This document shows, in pieces, positions 38,024 to 47,744 of a stretch of 64,000 bases of DNA. Position numbers and translations under genes: made by a program. The notes beneath the pieces were generated by a model, which saw nothing but the letters and a program-made list of their open reading frames with translations, was not told the origin of the DNA and searched no databases. Each line of letters starts with the position of its first letter. The stretch's first letter is position 1. The stretch lies in contig NZ_CP063353.1 in assembly GCF_014931565.1 (NCBI RefSeq), positions 496,001 through 560,000 on the forward strand, written 5' to 3'. This stretch comes from Clostridium sp. 'deep sea'. Its GTDB lineage: Bacteria > Bacillota > UBA994 > PWPR01.

Positions 38024-38641
38024 ATGTTAAGACTACTTTTAATTCGTCATGGTGAATCTGTTGCAGATATAGAGAAAAGACATGAAGGTAGAGCAGATTT
38101 TTCATTAACAGAAAGAGGAGAACAACAGGTAGGAAAATTAGCTGAATATTTAAGTAAACACTATAATATAACTGAAATCTATTGTAGTCCTTTAAAAAGA
38201 GCCTATAGCACAGCTTTAGCTATCGCTACAAAATGTGATTTGCAGTTAATTAAAGAAAATGCCCTTATGGAAATAAACAACGGACACCTTGCTGGTTTAA
38301 AATACGAAGATGCTGAGAGGCTTTATCCCTTACCTAAAGATGGTTTAGAAATATATAAAAACTTACCAGGAGGAGAGTCTTCTTTAGATTTTAAATGCAG
38401 GATTGAGAAATTTTGGCATGAGTTTTTTGAAAAAAATAATGGGGAAAATAAAACAGTTTGTTTGGTTGCTCATGGAGGTACTGTAGCAAACTTAAATAGA
38501 GCTATTTTACATCTTCCAAACGATACTGATATAAAAATTATTACTGGAGATACTGGTTTTCATGAGTGGTTGTTTACAGATAAACATAGAAAATTGCTTA
38601 AAGCAAACTGCCAACAACATTTAACCCAAGAGTTATTATAA
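38024..38641 (+). CDS. Histidine phosphatase family protein (phosphoglycerate mutase-like)
   Basis: 205 residues with the catalytic LLLIRHGES at the N-terminus, EIYCSPLKRAYSTA, a Glu in MEINNGHLAG and the second His in CLVAHGGTVANLN. Members include CobC-type alpha-ribazole phosphatases and broad phosphatases; no cobalamin genes are nearby, so the substrate is open. AGGAG at 38011 lies 8 nt before ATG 38024; ATG 38018 is too close. Confidence 0.87.
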   Translation: MLRLLLIRHGESVADIEKRHEGRADFSLTERGEQQVGKLAEYLSKHYNITEIYCSPLKRAYSTALAIATKCDLQLIKENALMEINNGHLAGLKYEDAERLYPLPKDGLEIYKNLPGGESSLDFKCRIEKFWHEFFEKNNGENKTVCLVAHGGTVANLNRAILHLPNDTDIKIITGDTGFHEWLFTDKHRKLLKANCQQHLTQELL

Positions 38642-38651
38642 AGGATTAAAA

Positions 38652-39461
38652 ATGAAGACTTTTACTTTTACCTTAACAGTTCCTGAAAGTAAGCGACTAA
38701 TAGCTAAAGGATTGCATGAATATGGCTTAATAAAAAAGGCACTTAAAGATCACTGCATAATAGTTGCTGGTGGGACTACAAATGCCTATGTTTATGAAGA
38801 GTTAACTGGTGTAAATATTATGGATAAAAGTCAAAATACAGCTGGAATTACCACTCAAGGTGTTATATGTGTAACCAGTAGTGCAACAAGAAGGCCCTCA
38901 GCTGTAATTAAAAATGGAAAAGTTCAAGATATTACATATACCGATGCATTAGAATACTTTACCAGTAATGATGTATTAATAAAAGGTGCCAATTGTTTTG
39001 ATAATGACGGAAATGTAGGGATATTAATTGCAGGAGATAAATCAGGAACAATAGGTAAAGCCTACGGAACTATTGTAGCAGAGGGGGCTAAACTTATTAT
39101 TGCTACTGGGCACGAAAAACTTATTCCTTCAGTTAAAGAGGCTGCAAAATACATGGGCAAAAATGCAGTAGACTATAGTTTAGGTATGAAATGTGGTCTA
39201 TTTGTTATAAGTGATGCTATAATTTTTACAGAGATTTCAGCCTTAAAAACTCTTTTTGATATTGATATCATAGTAATATCCTCTGGTGGTGTAAATGATT
39301 GCAGAGGTTCAGTTACTTTTTTAGCTAGAGGTAAAGAGAAAGAGATAAAAAAATGTTTTATGCTCATTAAACAGATAAAGGGAGAGCCAAACATACATGG
39401 AAGCAAAAGAAGCTGTGGAGAGTGTGGTAACAAGTGCGAAAAGATTAAAGCAATTAAATAA
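38652..39461 (+). CDS. Conserved hypothetical protein with C-terminal Cys motif
   Basis: 269 residues, no family recognised. Features: an HCIIVAGGTTNAYVYEEL segment near residue 35-52, a Gly-rich middle (LIAGDKSGTIGKAYGTI), VISSGGVNDCRGSV, and a C-terminal SCGECGNKCEK that could bind a metal or FeS cluster. The last 65 bases overlap the NhaC gene in another frame. Sits 10 nt after the histidine phosphatase gene and is probably co-transcribed with it. Confidence 0.65.
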   Translation: MKTFTFTLTVPESKRLIAKGLHEYGLIKKALKDHCIIVAGGTTNAYVYEELTGVNIMDKSQNTAGITTQGVICVTSSATRRPSAVIKNGKVQDITYTDALEYFTSNDVLIKGANCFDNDGNVGILIAGDKSGTIGKAYGTIVAEGAKLIIATGHEKLIPSVKEAAKYMGKNAVDYSLGMKCGLFVISDAIIFTEISALKTLFDIDIIVISSGGVNDCRGSVTFLARGKEKEIKKCFMLIKQIKGEPNIHGSKRSCGECGNKCEKIKAIK

Positions 39462-40824
39462 AAAAATCACTAAATTAGGAGCTATTGTATTAATCTTGTT
39501 AGTTTTAGCTTGCATTGTATCCTGTGTTATTTATGATATACCAATGCATTCAGCTATATTTATGGCATTAGTAATTACCTGTGTTTTTGGTTTGGTATAT
39601 AAATATTCTTGGCTGGAACTTCAGGAAATGATGTTCAGCGGCATTAGAGATTCTTTATTTTTATTATTGTTAATGCCTTTAATAGGAGTTGTTATTGGAC
39701 AGTTTATAATTGGTGGTATTGTGCCAAGTATGATTTACTATGGAGTAAAGTTTTTAAGTCCTAAAACCTTTTTTATTTTTGCCCCTATTTTTACAGCACT
39801 AGTTGCGATGTCTATAGGTACCTCTTGGGGTACTGCTAGTACAATAGGTTTGGCTATGATGAGTATTGGTACGGCAATGGGTGTTAACAAAGAGGTCTTG
39901 GCAGCAACAATAGTGGGTGCACTGTTTTGTGGTGAAATTTTGTCACCCCTAGCTGGCAGTACAAATTTAACAGCGTCTCTAATGAATGTTAGCTACTCAA
40001 AGTATATAAGTAAAATTAGGGTGCCTGTTTTGATAGCATTTATATTAAGTATTATATACAACATATGGTATAACAGTGGTAGTAATATTATGGCAACAAG
40101 TGGCTCAATTTCACAGGTATTAATTGCCATTAAAAGTCAATATTTTGTTAGCATCGCTCTCTTACTAATTCCACTGGTAGTAATTTTTTTATCATGGAGA
40201 GGAATGAAGATTATTCCGGTATTAGCTATTGGAGCAGGGCTAAGTATGTTATCTGCTTTGTTTTTACAGTCTGTGCCCTTAAAAACTATTTTAACAACAA
40301 TCTATAGTGGACCACCTGTAGTTGATTCACATACTATTATAAATGCTTTAGTGCAAAATGGTGGCATTATAAAAATGATGTCTATTAGTACTTTATTGTT
40401 AATGTCTTTAGGTCTCGCTGGTTTATTAGAGAAACTAGGTGTATTAGAAACTGTTATGTCTTCTGCTATGCCATATTTAGTTAATAATCCAGTAACTTTA
40501 TTATTATTTACTTTATTTGCGGGATTTTTTTTATCACTAATCGCTGGTAGTCAAACACTTGCAATGATGCTGTTGATTAAGCTTGTATATAACAGTTATG
40601 ACAAAAGTAAAGTAGATAAATCCTGGGGAAGTGTTATGGTTATGGCAAGTGCTGGAGTTATACCTCCACTTATACCTTGGAATATTAATGGCTTGTTTTT
40701 AACTAGTGTTTTAGGTGTAAGTACTGTTAGCTATTTTAAACACAGTATTTTTAGTTTGACATTACCAATTGTAGTTGTTTTATATTTTTTAGCATTACAG
40801 TTAAAAAAAAGAAAGGTGATTTAG
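39397..40824 (+). CDS. NhaC-family Na+/H+ antiporter
   Basis: 475-residue membrane protein with about eleven hydrophobic segments. Family features include MPLIGVVIGQFIIGGIVPSM, APIFTALVAMSIGTSWGTAS, GALFCGEILSPLAGSTNLTA and GFFLSLIAGSQTLAMMLLI. NhaC members exchange Na+ for H+ or, in some Bacilli, malate and lactate couples. AAAGGGAG lies 12 nt before the ATG. The start is within the upstream gene (65-nt overlap), a long but credible coupling since no later start leaves the first membrane segment intact. Confidence 0.87.
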   Translation: MEAKEAVESVVTSAKRLKQLNKKITKLGAIVLILLVLACIVSCVIYDIPMHSAIFMALVITCVFGLVYKYSWLELQEMMFSGIRDSLFLLLLMPLIGVVIGQFIIGGIVPSMIYYGVKFLSPKTFFIFAPIFTALVAMSIGTSWGTASTIGLAMMSIGTAMGVNKEVLAATIVGALFCGEILSPLAGSTNLTASLMNVSYSKYISKIRVPVLIAFILSIIYNIWYNSGSNIMATSGSISQVLIAIKSQYFVSIALLLIPLVVIFLSWRGMKIIPVLAIGAGLSMLSALFLQSVPLKTILTTIYSGPPVVDSHTIINALVQNGGIIKMMSISTLLLMSLGLAGLLEKLGVLETVMSSAMPYLVNNPVTLLLFTLFAGFFLSLIAGSQTLAMMLLIKLVYNSYDKSKVDKSWGSVMVMASAGVIPPLIPWNINGLFLTSVLGVSTVSYFKHSIFSLTLPIVVVLYFLALQLKKRKVI

Positions 40825-40827
40825 CAA

Positions 40828-42936
40828 GTGAAAAACACTAAACTAAATGGACTATGGAAAGCTTGGCCATCCAAGCAGGGTCCTTTGCCTCGCGATTTTT
40901 ATAATAAACCAAATATAGCAAATGATTGGTTCGATATAAAGGTCCCTGGAACCTGGCAAACACAAAACAATTTTAGTGATGATGAAAATATTGTTTATTA
41001 TTTTAAAAAATTCACTACCCCTACATACACCGAAGAACAGCATGTGTTATTAGAACTAAATAGGGTTTTTAATGATGCTGAAATTTGGATTAACGGAAAG
41101 TATGTAACAGCTTTTAGTGATTACTTTGTTAAGTTTCATACAACAATATCAAAATATTTAAATGATCAGGATAATTTTGTTTTTATAAAGGTCTCTTGGC
41201 CAGCTAAATCCAGCCTTAATAAGTACGAAATGTTAGGTGTTTATAGTGAGTGGGAGTTCAACAATGATTCGGTGTCGCCAGGAGGTATTGGCGGTGATAT
41301 TAATCTTAAAATTATTGATGATATTCATATAAATGATATGAGTATCTCTTATGAGTTTAAGGAGTTAAATAGAGTTGAGGTTACCCTAAGGGTTAATATG
41401 TACAGCAGGTCTGAATGTGATGTTAATTTTGACTGGAATATGATACCTTTAAATTTTGATGGTAAAGATATAAAGGGTAGTATAAAAAAATCCCTAAAAA
41501 AAGGGAGTGGTTACTTAAAGCTGAGCTTTAGTATTCATAATCCAGAACTTTGGTATCCTTGGGAGCAAGGTGAACCTAATTTATATAAGCTATATATTCA
41601 AGTTATACATGAAGAAAATGTTAAAGACCGTAATAATATGGTAATTGGTTTTCGGGATATTTATGAAAAGAATGGCAGTATTTTTATCAATCAAAAAAGA
41701 CAATTTTTAAGAGGGATAGTTTATATGCCAACAAGTTACCATAGTGAAAATATTACACGAGAGAGTCTTGAGAATGATATTCAGCTAATTTTAGACGCTG
41801 GCATTAATACAATTAGGCTTTTTCAGCACGTACCAACACAAGAGCTTTATGATATATGTAATGAGAATGGCTTAATGCTTTGGCAGGATATACCATATAA
41901 TTATTGTAATAACGCTAAAACTCAAAACTACTTATTAAGAAGGACTGTCTATATTCATAATACATTACATCATAATCCTTCTTTAATTATTTGGGGAAAA
42001 CCTTCAAAATCCGATACTAGATATTTACTTAGCAATTCACGCAAACTTTTAGGATTAAGTAAAGTTAAGAAAATAGGTAAAACTCTTAAAAAGCTAGATC
42101 AAAATCGAGTAGTAGTTGAGAATACTAGGTTTTTTAGTTTTAGTAAAATGCTATATTCTAAAATTACCAAAACAGCCAAGCTTGAAAAATACCATTTAGC
42201 TAAAGAAAGAATGTCAATGACTAAGGGTAAACTTAAACTAATATCTAATTATGGTTTTCCAGCTTTTCCGGAAATAGCTACCATGATTGATTTAGTAAAT
42301 GATATCAATAGTGTAAAAAAAATTAGCTGGATTACTTATCAAAACAACAATCAAATATATGAAAATAGAATTGAGTCTAATCTGCCACTTGAGGGTTTTG
42401 ATACTGCACCTACATTTTATATGGCGACACAAAATTTTCAGGCAAACTTACTAAGATATTATCATGAACTATGTAGGAGATATAAGTATAGACCCTATGG
42501 TGGTTGTTTTATGTATTTTTTTGCAGACAATAGTTTAACTGTTTCTGATAGTATAGTAGATGTTTACCGTAGGACTAAACAAGGCTATACTTCTACCAAA
42601 ACTGCCTTGCAACCAATCTGTGTGCTGATGGACTGGCCTGATGATTTTTATACAGATGGCGACATAATTAAGCTTAATGTGTATGTTGTAAATGATACCC
42701 ATAACAGATTTCCTTCAACTATTTTAAGATGGAAAATTGTTAGTAGTGAAAGTGAAACTATAGCTGAGAACAGAAAGATTGTAGATATGTTAGGAGACGA
42801 TAGTTTAACTGCCACTACAATTCAAAAAGAAGTTACAGCAGCCCTAACCGAAGGAACATATCAGGTATATTTAGAGTTAGAGCTTCAAACACAAGAGATA
42901 TTAACAAATAGATATCAGTTAAAAATAAAACAGTAG
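40828..42936 (+). CDS. Glycoside hydrolase family 2-like protein without catalytic glutamates
   Basis: 702 residues in GH2 order: sugar-binding jelly roll (about 1-170, with DIKVPGTWQTQNNF and WINGKYVTAFSDYF), immunoglobulin-like domain (about 175-275), TIM barrel (about 280-580, FLRGIVYMPTSYH, DAGINTIRLFQHVPTQELYD, GLMLWQDIP) and a C-terminal beta domain. In active GH2 enzymes the acid/base is in a W-x-x-x-N-E motif and the nucleophile in S-E-[FY]-G. Here the first site reads IIWGKPSKSD (about 387-396) and the second LISNYGFPAFPE with Asn474, so both Glu are missing. Probably a non-catalytic carbohydrate binder or scaffold. GTG start after AAAGGTG; 3 nt after nhaC. Confidence 0.75.
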   Translation: MKNTKLNGLWKAWPSKQGPLPRDFYNKPNIANDWFDIKVPGTWQTQNNFSDDENIVYYFKKFTTPTYTEEQHVLLELNRVFNDAEIWINGKYVTAFSDYFVKFHTTISKYLNDQDNFVFIKVSWPAKSSLNKYEMLGVYSEWEFNNDSVSPGGIGGDINLKIIDDIHINDMSISYEFKELNRVEVTLRVNMYSRSECDVNFDWNMIPLNFDGKDIKGSIKKSLKKGSGYLKLSFSIHNPELWYPWEQGEPNLYKLYIQVIHEENVKDRNNMVIGFRDIYEKNGSIFINQKRQFLRGIVYMPTSYHSENITRESLENDIQLILDAGINTIRLFQHVPTQELYDICNENGLMLWQDIPYNYCNNAKTQNYLLRRTVYIHNTLHHNPSLIIWGKPSKSDTRYLLSNSRKLLGLSKVKKIGKTLKKLDQNRVVVENTRFFSFSKMLYSKITKTAKLEKYHLAKERMSMTKGKLKLISNYGFPAFPEIATMIDLVNDINSVKKISWITYQNNNQIYENRIESNLPLEGFDTAPTFYMATQNFQANLLRYYHELCRRYKYRPYGGCFMYFFADNSLTVSDSIVDVYRRTKQGYTSTKTALQPICVLMDWPDDFYTDGDIIKLNVYVVNDTHNRFPSTILRWKIVSSESETIAENRKIVDMLGDDSLTATTIQKEVTAALTEGTYQVYLELELQTQEILTNRYQLKIKQ

Positions 42937-42999
42937 GTGCAGGATTTAATAGCCAAGTGACGAACTTGTAATTGATAAAAATATTATGGGGGAAATTAA

Positions 43000-43869
43000 A
43001 TGAAAATTAATCGTGATAAACTTGTAATGGTTAGTGTCCAAGGTGAGATTTCACATCCTGGTAAAGGTAGAAATCCCTATCGTATAAACACAAGAAATGG
43101 CAAAACTATGGTTTTACCAGGCACAGGTGGTATAACATATAATAAAAAAATAGGTGATATCTGTACTGGATTTATGGCAGATCATGTAGAACCTGGTGTT
43201 TCAATGAAATTAAAAGATGAAAATGCTAATGGTGGGTTAAATGTTTTATCTTGCGTAGGTAATGTTGCCAAGGTTGTTTCTGGAGATGCCAAAGGTGATT
43301 TAGGTTATGTTACAGGTAAACATGGTGGTATAGAGCATGTTTTAGTTTATTTTCCAGAAGAAACACTAGAGAAGTTGACAATTGGTGACAAAATACTTGT
43401 GAAAAGCTTTGGTACTGGTTTAGAGATTGAAGGTTTTGAAGACATTCACGTCATGAATCTTGATCCAGATTTATTTGATAAAATGGGTGTTAAAGTGGCT
43501 GAGGATGGAGTTTTAGAGGTGCCTGTTGCAACTGAGGTTCCAGCCTATTTAATGGGTTCTGGTATTGGTTCATCTAATGCATATCGTGGAGACTATGATA
43601 TAATGACTGCAGATCCAGAGACATACGTTAGTTGTGGCTTAAATAAACTACGTTTTGGTGACATAGTATTATTAAGAGACTGTGATACAACTCATGGACG
43701 TGGTTATTTAAACGGAGCAGTAACAATTGGGGTAGTTGTACATAGTGATTGTGTGTTAGCTGGCCATGGACCAGGCGTTACAACTCTTATGACTAGTAAA
43801 ACTACTCGCATTAGAGGTGTTAAGTGTGAAAATGCCAATATTGCTAACTATTTAGGCGTAACTAAATAA
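43000..43869 (+). CDS. DUF4438 family protein
   Basis: 289 residues matching DUF4438, a family with solved Thermotoga structures but no assigned activity. Recognisable are MVSVQGEISHPGKGRNPYRI, GTGGITYNKKIGD, GYVTGKHGGIEHVLV, PAYLMGSGIGSSNAYRGDYD and VVHSDCVLAGHGPGVTTLM, with conserved His and Asp that could bind a metal. GGGGGAAA precedes the ATG. Neighbours are the GH2-like gene and iadA. Confidence 0.88.
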   Translation: MKINRDKLVMVSVQGEISHPGKGRNPYRINTRNGKTMVLPGTGGITYNKKIGDICTGFMADHVEPGVSMKLKDENANGGLNVLSCVGNVAKVVSGDAKGDLGYVTGKHGGIEHVLVYFPEETLEKLTIGDKILVKSFGTGLEIEGFEDIHVMNLDPDLFDKMGVKVAEDGVLEVPVATEVPAYLMGSGIGSSNAYRGDYDIMTADPETYVSCGLNKLRFGDIVLLRDCDTTHGRGYLNGAVTIGVVVHSDCVLAGHGPGVTTLMTSKTTRIRGVKCENANIANYLGVTK

Positions 43870-43927
43870 TAAACAACAGCTTTTGTTGTTTATATTAAAG
43901 TCTGCACATAAATAGCTGTAATCCTAA

Positions 43928-43960
43928 AATAAGACTGTGTTAATTTCACAGTCTTATTAT
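43928..43960 (+). terminator. Hairpin between DUF4438 gene and iadA
   Basis: AATAAGACTGTG and CACAGTCTTATT form a perfect 12-bp stem with a 7-nt loop. A smaller AACAA/TTGTT hairpin lies just upstream at 43871. Confidence 0.6.
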
Positions 43961-44042
43961 GCAATATTAAGTAGATTAGCAGTTAAAAAGTATAGAAAAA
44001 TGCAAATATAATTTATAGGTGAAAGATGAAGGAGTTATTAAA

Positions 44043-45182
44043 TTGATAAAACTAATAAAAAAAGTAAAAGTGTATTCTCCTGAGTATTTGGGTGTAAAAG
44101 ATATCTTAGTATGTGATAAAAGAATTGCTCAAATTAGTGATGAAATTAATATCGATTGTTTTGAGAATAAACAAATAATTGATGGTAGTGGATTAATAGC
44201 TGTACCAGGTTTTATGGATGGACATGTGCATATGATTGGTGGCGGCGGTGAGGGCGGACCTAAAACCCGTACCCCAGAATTAATGCTAAGCAAAATTACT
44301 ACAGCTGGTGTAACTACCGTAGTTGGATGTTTAGGCACAGATGGCATAACAAGACATATGAGTTCGTTATTAGCCAAAGCACAAGCTTTAGAGGAAGAGG
44401 GAATAACTACATTTATTTATACTGGATCTTATGAGGTACCTACTACTACCATCACAAATAGTGTGAAAGAAGATTTAATTCTAATTAAAAAAGTAATTGG
44501 TGTTGGTGAAATAGCTATATCCGATCATCGCTCATCACAACCTAGTTATCATGAAATTAAAAAATTAGCAGCAGAAACTAGAGTTGGTGGCATGTTAGGA
44601 GGAAAGCCTGGTATTGTTCACTTTCATGTTGGTAGTGAAAAAGCAGGAATTGATTATATATTTAAAATGTTAGAGGAAACCGATATACCTGTTACTCAGT
44701 TTTTACCAACCCATATGGGTAGAACACAGCATTTAGTTGAACAGGGATTAGAGCTAATTAAGTTAGGTGGAAAAATAGATATAACAGCTGGTGCAAAGGC
44801 TGCCCAACATGTAAACTACTTGCTTGAAAATGGTGCAAATATTAAAGGCATAACATTAAGCTCAGATGGCAATGGAAGTTTACCAAAATTCGATGACAAA
44901 GGTAACTTAATTGGGCTGAAAGCAGCAGATATGAAAACTGTTCATACTGTTTGGAAAACATTAATTACTGAATATAATGTTGATATAACAGATGCTTTAC
45001 ACTTTGTAAGTACTAATGTTGCCAATAATTTAAATTTAAATGACAAAAAAGGTGTTTTAAAGGTTGGTAGTGATGCAGATATTTTATTAATGAACGATAA
45101 GTTTGATATAATAAAAGTATTCGCCCGTGGAACCCAAATGGTTGAAAACGGCAAGCCAATTAAATTTGGTACTTTTGAATAA
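44043..45182 (+). CDS. iadA: Isoaspartyl dipeptidase (beta-aspartyl peptidase)
   Basis: Zinc amidohydrolase that cleaves iso-Asp dipeptides from damaged proteins. 379 residues: the HxH metal site in FMDGHVHMIGGGGEGG, TTVVGCLGTDG, EIAISDHRSSQPS, IVHFHVGSEKAG, FLPTHMGRTQHL and the late Asp in LSSDGNGSLP. GGAG at 44030 lies 9 nt before TTG 44043, giving an N-terminus like other IadA proteins; the frame also opens at GTG 44019 without a ribosome binding site. Confidence 0.92.
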   Translation: MIKLIKKVKVYSPEYLGVKDILVCDKRIAQISDEINIDCFENKQIIDGSGLIAVPGFMDGHVHMIGGGGEGGPKTRTPELMLSKITTAGVTTVVGCLGTDGITRHMSSLLAKAQALEEEGITTFIYTGSYEVPTTTITNSVKEDLILIKKVIGVGEIAISDHRSSQPSYHEIKKLAAETRVGGMLGGKPGIVHFHVGSEKAGIDYIFKMLEETDIPVTQFLPTHMGRTQHLVEQGLELIKLGGKIDITAGAKAAQHVNYLLENGANIKGITLSSDGNGSLPKFDDKGNLIGLKAADMKTVHTVWKTLITEYNVDITDALHFVSTNVANNLNLNDKKGVLKVGSDADILLMNDKFDIIKVFARGTQMVENGKPIKFGTFE

Positions 45183-45196
45183 AGGTTGAAGATAGA

Positions 45197-46402
45197 ATGT
45201 ATTCTAAAAGAAATACGCTAATAGTTGTTTTACTTATTGCTTTAGTTTTTGTAGGGGGTTTCTTTACCGGCTACCAGTATAATAAAAGAGCATATATTGG
45301 TGGTATTAATGAAGATATTGTTAATAAAACAAGCCTCGATGTACGAAAACTAGCCTATATCTATGAGTATGTATTAGCTACACATGTAAGAGATGATGTT
45401 AGCAAAGAAGACATGAATGTAAATGCTATAAAAGGTATGTTAAGTGGAATAGATAATGGCTTAACTAGATACCAAACAGCTGAAGAGTATGAGGCAAGCA
45501 GTAGAACTCAAGGAAGAGGAGACTATGCTGGTATAGGTTTAGTAGTAAATGCCGAAAACGGAGTATATTCTGTTGTTGCTCCTTATAAAGGAACACCCGC
45601 CGATAAAGCGGGTTTAAAAACTGGAGACATAATCGCAAAAGTAAATGGTCAGTCTGTAGATGGGTGGAGTTTAGATAAAATTGGCAATGAAGTTAGAGGT
45701 CCTATTGGTGAGGATGTAACCTTAACCATAATTCCAGCAGACAAAAGTGCTCCATATGATGTAACTATAACAAGAGCCAAAATTGAGCCTCCTGTTGTAG
45801 CTTATGAATTAGTTGGTGAAAACAAAGATATAGCCCATGTGAATCTATATATCTTTAATAGCCACTCTGTAGAGCAGTTGGAAAACGCTATAGATAAAAT
45901 GATTGCTAAAGGTGCCAAGTCTTTAATTTTAGACTTAAGAGGTAATCCTGGTGGAGACAAAGATGCCTGTATAGGGGTCGCTGACCTATTTTTAAATAAA
46001 AACAAGGTTGTTTTCGAAACAATTGACCGCGAAGGTGTTAAAGAAACTAATCTTACCCAAGCAAAAGCAAAGTATGATATGCCTGTTTATGTTTTAATTA
46101 ACAAAGGATCAGCTTCAGCTTCTGAAGTTATAACAGGTACTATAATGGATAATAATCGTGGAATATCCATTGGTAAAAATAGTTATGGAAAAGCCTCTGT
46201 TCAAACAGGTTATCCACTAAATGGAGCTGTTTTATGGGTTACTACTCATACCTATTTAACTCCAAATGGTACTTATATAGATAAAATTGGTATTAAACCA
46301 AATGTTGAAATTCCAGAAGATGTTTATAAAAAAGCAGCTTTAGATACAGAAAAAGATTTAATCTTAGAGTATGCAGTTAACTGGATAGAAGACAATGAGT
46401 AG
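45197..46402 (+). CDS. Carboxyl-terminal processing protease (S41)
   Basis: 401 residues: one N-terminal membrane segment (about 7-25), an acidic linker, a PDZ domain (about 95-185, GIGLVVNAENGVYSVVAP, KAGLKTGDIIAKVNGQSVDG) and the S41 domain with SLILDLRGNPGGD, the catalytic Ser in NKGSASASEVITG and Lys in SYGKASVQTGYPL. The enzyme acts outside the membrane on C-termini of substrates; family includes CtpA, CtpB and SpoIVB-pathway proteases. The last 8 bases overlap the glycerate kinase gene. Confidence 0.92.
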   Translation: MYSKRNTLIVVLLIALVFVGGFFTGYQYNKRAYIGGINEDIVNKTSLDVRKLAYIYEYVLATHVRDDVSKEDMNVNAIKGMLSGIDNGLTRYQTAEEYEASSRTQGRGDYAGIGLVVNAENGVYSVVAPYKGTPADKAGLKTGDIIAKVNGQSVDGWSLDKIGNEVRGPIGEDVTLTIIPADKSAPYDVTITRAKIEPPVVAYELVGENKDIAHVNLYIFNSHSVEQLENAIDKMIAKGAKSLILDLRGNPGGDKDACIGVADLFLNKNKVVFETIDREGVKETNLTQAKAKYDMPVYVLINKGSASASEVITGTIMDNNRGISIGKNSYGKASVQTGYPLNGAVLWVTTHTYLTPNGTYIDKIGIKPNVEIPEDVYKKAALDTEKDLILEYAVNWIEDNE

Positions 46403-47543
46403 TTCTGGAGAAAAATTAAATATTCTAATTTCGATGAACAGCTTTAAGGGCTGTTTATCGGCTTTAGAGGGCAATAATATTGTAAAAAACACCTTAAAAG
46501 ATTATAACTTTAATATCCACCAAGTTCCATTGGTTGATGGAGGAACCGGTAGCCTTGAAGCATGGTCATATATCTTAAAAAAACAAGTTCAGTATGTAAA
46601 TACTCAAAACCCAATTAATAAAACAATCAAGGCACCTATTATTATAGATAATAACAAAGCTTATATTGAAATGGCACAGGCATCTGGTATTCATTTAACT
46701 AATAAAAAGATTGATATATTAAAAAAAACAACTTACGGTACTGGGTTATTAATAAAATATGCCTTACAAAAAGGTTGTACAGATATTTACCTTGGTTTGG
46801 GTGGTAGTGCAACCCATGATCTTGGGACAGGCATTATGAGAGCATTAGGAGTGAAGTTTTATAACAGTAATTCTCAAGAATTACATACTGCAAGAGACAT
46901 GTTGCATTTACACCATATTAATACTAGTGAACTAAGTATTAATGCTCAGAGGGCAAATTTTACCTTATTATGTGATGTTAATAATAAGCTTTGTGGTGAG
47001 TATGGTGCGGCAAAAGTATTTGCACCACAAAAAGGGGCCTACAGTGAGCAATTAGTAAATGAATGCGAACTGTTAAGTACAGTATTTGTTAATTACTATA
47101 AAAAACAAGGTATAGAGTTTGGAAAAAATAGTGGTGATGGGGCAGCTGGTGGTATACCAGCATTATTAAGCACTTTACTCAATGTAAAAATTAAGTCTGG
47201 TGCTGATTATGTTTTAGAGTTATGTAAAGTACCGCAAAAGATAGCTAATTTTGATTTGGTTATTACAGGAGAAGGCAGATTTGATGAGCAATCTTTTTAT
47301 GGGAAAGGGCCTGGGGCTATCGTAGAGCTGGCTTCTAAACACATGATACCAACTATAGTCTTAGCAGGTGGGTACAGAAATATAAAATCAAGCTATAAAA
47401 ATGTAAGTTTATTCTCCATTGTACCTTATCCATGCAAATTACAAAGCTCATTTAATAATGCCGCTAATTGGCTTCAAGATAGTGCCTTAAATGCAGTTAA
47501 ATTATTTATAAATGGTTATACTTTAGGGGTAAGGGCTAAGTAA
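46395..47543 (+). CDS. Glycerate kinase (GK-II/GlxK family)
   Basis: Phosphorylates D-glycerate. 382 residues with MNSFKGCLSALEGNNIV, VPLVDGGTGSLEAW, EMAQASGIHLT, GLGGSATHDLGTGIMRALG, GDGAAGGIPALLSTLL and ITGEGRFDEQSFYGKGP. Full length. It overlaps the protease gene by 8 nt and is followed by the minus-strand tRNA-Trp gene. Confidence 0.92.
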   Translation: MSSSGEKLNILISMNSFKGCLSALEGNNIVKNTLKDYNFNIHQVPLVDGGTGSLEAWSYILKKQVQYVNTQNPINKTIKAPIIIDNNKAYIEMAQASGIHLTNKKIDILKKTTYGTGLLIKYALQKGCTDIYLGLGGSATHDLGTGIMRALGVKFYNSNSQELHTARDMLHLHHINTSELSINAQRANFTLLCDVNNKLCGEYGAAKVFAPQKGAYSEQLVNECELLSTVFVNYYKKQGIEFGKNSGDGAAGGIPALLSTLLNVKIKSGADYVLELCKVPQKIANFDLVITGEGRFDEQSFYGKGPGAIVELASKHMIPTIVLAGGYRNIKSSYKNVSLFSIVPYPCKLQSSFNNAANWLQDSALNAVKLFINGYTLGVRAK

Positions 47544-47557
47544 AATAACCTATAAAA

Positions 47558-47585
47558 TAAAAAAAACCTCGGTTGTAAACCAAGA
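47558..47585 (-). terminator. Terminator of tRNA-Trp
   Basis: On the minus strand CTTGGTT-tac-AACCGAG is followed by a long T-run. It could also serve the glycerate kinase gene from the other side. Confidence 0.8.
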
Positions 47586-47596
47586 TTTAATCGCTT

Positions 47597-47672
47597 TGGC
47601 AGGGGCGGCAGGACTCGAACCCGCAACCAATGGTTTTGGAGACCACTACTCTACCAATTGAGCCACACCCCT
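47597..47672 (-). tRNA. tRNA-Trp (anticodon CCA)
   Basis: 76 nt. Acceptor AGGGGTG pairs with CGCCCCT, discriminator G, CCA encoded. Anticodon loop CTCCAAA gives CCA. Stands alone between glycerate kinase and pfkA. Confidence 0.95.
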
Positions 47673-47687
47673 TCGAACGACTTATAT

Positions 47688-47717
47688 ATAATAGCAGATT
47701 TTCTTTAATTCTGTCAA
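47688..47717 (-). promoter_or_regulatory. Sigma-A promoter of tRNA-Trp
   Basis: On the minus strand TTGACA (47717-47712), 18-bp spacer, TATTAT (47693-47688), 16 bases before the tRNA. Confidence 0.75.
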
Positions 47718-47744
47718 GATAAAGTTTGAGGAGTTGATAAGTTT

